Below, in pieces: positions 32,859 to 33,199 of a stretch of 33,199 nucleotides of DNA. How positions within the stretch are numbered: the stretch's first letter is position 1; the number at the start of each line of letters is the position of its first letter. Origin of the DNA: JALZHR01 sp036389695 (GTDB taxonomy: Bacteria; Acidobacteriota; Blastocatellia; Pyrinomonadales; Pyrinomonadaceae); contig DASVWG010000359.1 in NCBI GenBank assembly GCA_036389695.1, positions 1 to 33,199 on the forward strand, given 5' to 3'. The notes under the pieces are model-generated. The model ran no database searches. It saw nothing but the letters and a program-made list of their open reading frames with translations, and was not told the DNA's origin. The translations under genes were made by a program, and so were the position numbers.

Positions 32859-33199
32859 ATGAACAGAAAACCAAAGTGCGTCATCGTCACGGGCAGGGCG
32901 GGAGCGGGAAAAACCACTCTTGCCCGAAAGCTCGGAGAACAATTGTGGATGCCGGTGATAAGCCGCGATGAAATCAAACAGGGCTACGTCAACACGTTCG
33001 GCGTCAGACACGACCGGCTTCCGCCCGACACCGACGGGCTGGTCACCGACTTTTTCTTCCGCATTGTGAATCAATATCTTGCCGGTAATGTCTCGGTTGT
33101 CATAGAGGCGGCATTTCAGCACAAAGTTTGGGAGCCGAGGATACCTAAGATTTTTGAATTAGCCTCACCGATGATTGTTCTATGCTCCGTCGATGATAC
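32859..33199 (+). CDS. P-loop ATP-binding kinase-like protein, truncated by the window edge
   Basis: An open frame starts at ATG 32859 and runs 113 codons to the right edge without a stop. Walker A is GRAGAGKTT near residues 12-20, preceded by the strand CVIVT. ISRDEIKQGYVN and a Walker B-like strand VSVVIEAAFQHKVW follow. This matches AAA_33/zeta-toxin-like small-molecule kinases (predicted nucleotide or sugar kinases). GGAAAC before the ATG is a weak ribosome binding site. The C-terminal half, including the lid, is missing, so substrate and exact family cannot be given. Confidence 0.75.
   Translation, partial: MNRKPKCVIVTGRAGAGKTTLARKLGEQLWMPVISRDEIKQGYVNTFGVRHDRLPPDTDGLVTDFFFRIVNQYLAGNVSVVIEAAFQHKVWEPRIPKIFELASPMIVLCSVDD

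Overview
The window looks like a chromosomal segment of an Acidobacteriota member, most likely of the Blastocatellia/Pyrinomonadaceae kind. This is inferred from gene content: an Oar-type TonB receptor with a carboxypeptidase-regulatory domain, a giant delta-60/FG-GAP secreted protein, a ToxR-type winged-helix regulator fused to a TolB-like propeller, DUF5996 and DUF3455 proteins, and abundant REP-like palindromes. No rRNA, tRNA, CRISPR array, integrase or phage gene was seen.

Layout. 1-1273: a 32-bp inverted repeat, then pntA (transhydrogenase alpha part 1) on the minus strand. 1794-5220: a tight two-gene plus-strand operon of a flavin amine oxidase and a ThDP 2-oxo-acid decarboxylase, which together could turn an (aromatic) amino acid into its C1-shortened aldehyde. 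5294-9876, minus strand: a TIR protein with two tandem beta-rich repeats, then a TonB-dependent receptor. 9991-16736: a TetR regulator divergent from a plus-strand CoA-metabolism block made of a 4-hydroxybutyryl-CoA dehydratase-like enzyme, an MFS carrier, a class I HMG-CoA reductase and a crotonase. Each of the three gaps in this block holds a long inverted repeat, and the first also holds a Y1 (HUH) transposase gene between inverted palindromes, a REPtron-like unit.

16790-20041 is the delta-60/FG-GAP protein, with the decayed tail of a paralogue behind its start (20147-20331). 20476-22282 holds a convergent DUF5996 / methyltransferase pair with a shared terminator. 22412-26398 is a minus-strand run: DUF3455, two small secreted proteins, a diiron oxygenase-like gene cut by an in-frame amber codon, and an NlpC/P60-like cysteine hydrolase. 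26699-28849 is the ToxR/TolB-type regulator. It converges, with a 4-bp overlap, on an MFS sugar-type transporter whose upstream LacI regulator survives only as its last 55 codons. Next come an AraC regulator split by one TGA, two hypothetical membrane or anchored proteins, and a P-loop kinase that runs off the right edge.

Themes. REP-like palindromes, some with the GTAG/GGAG mark known from REP sequences, cluster around one operon and one transposase. Regulatory and redox genes in the right third carry isolated nonsense codons. Several gene starts were moved downstream of the longest ORF because a clear Shine-Dalgarno sequence sits before an internal ATG. All functions come from motifs read by eye; no database search was run.
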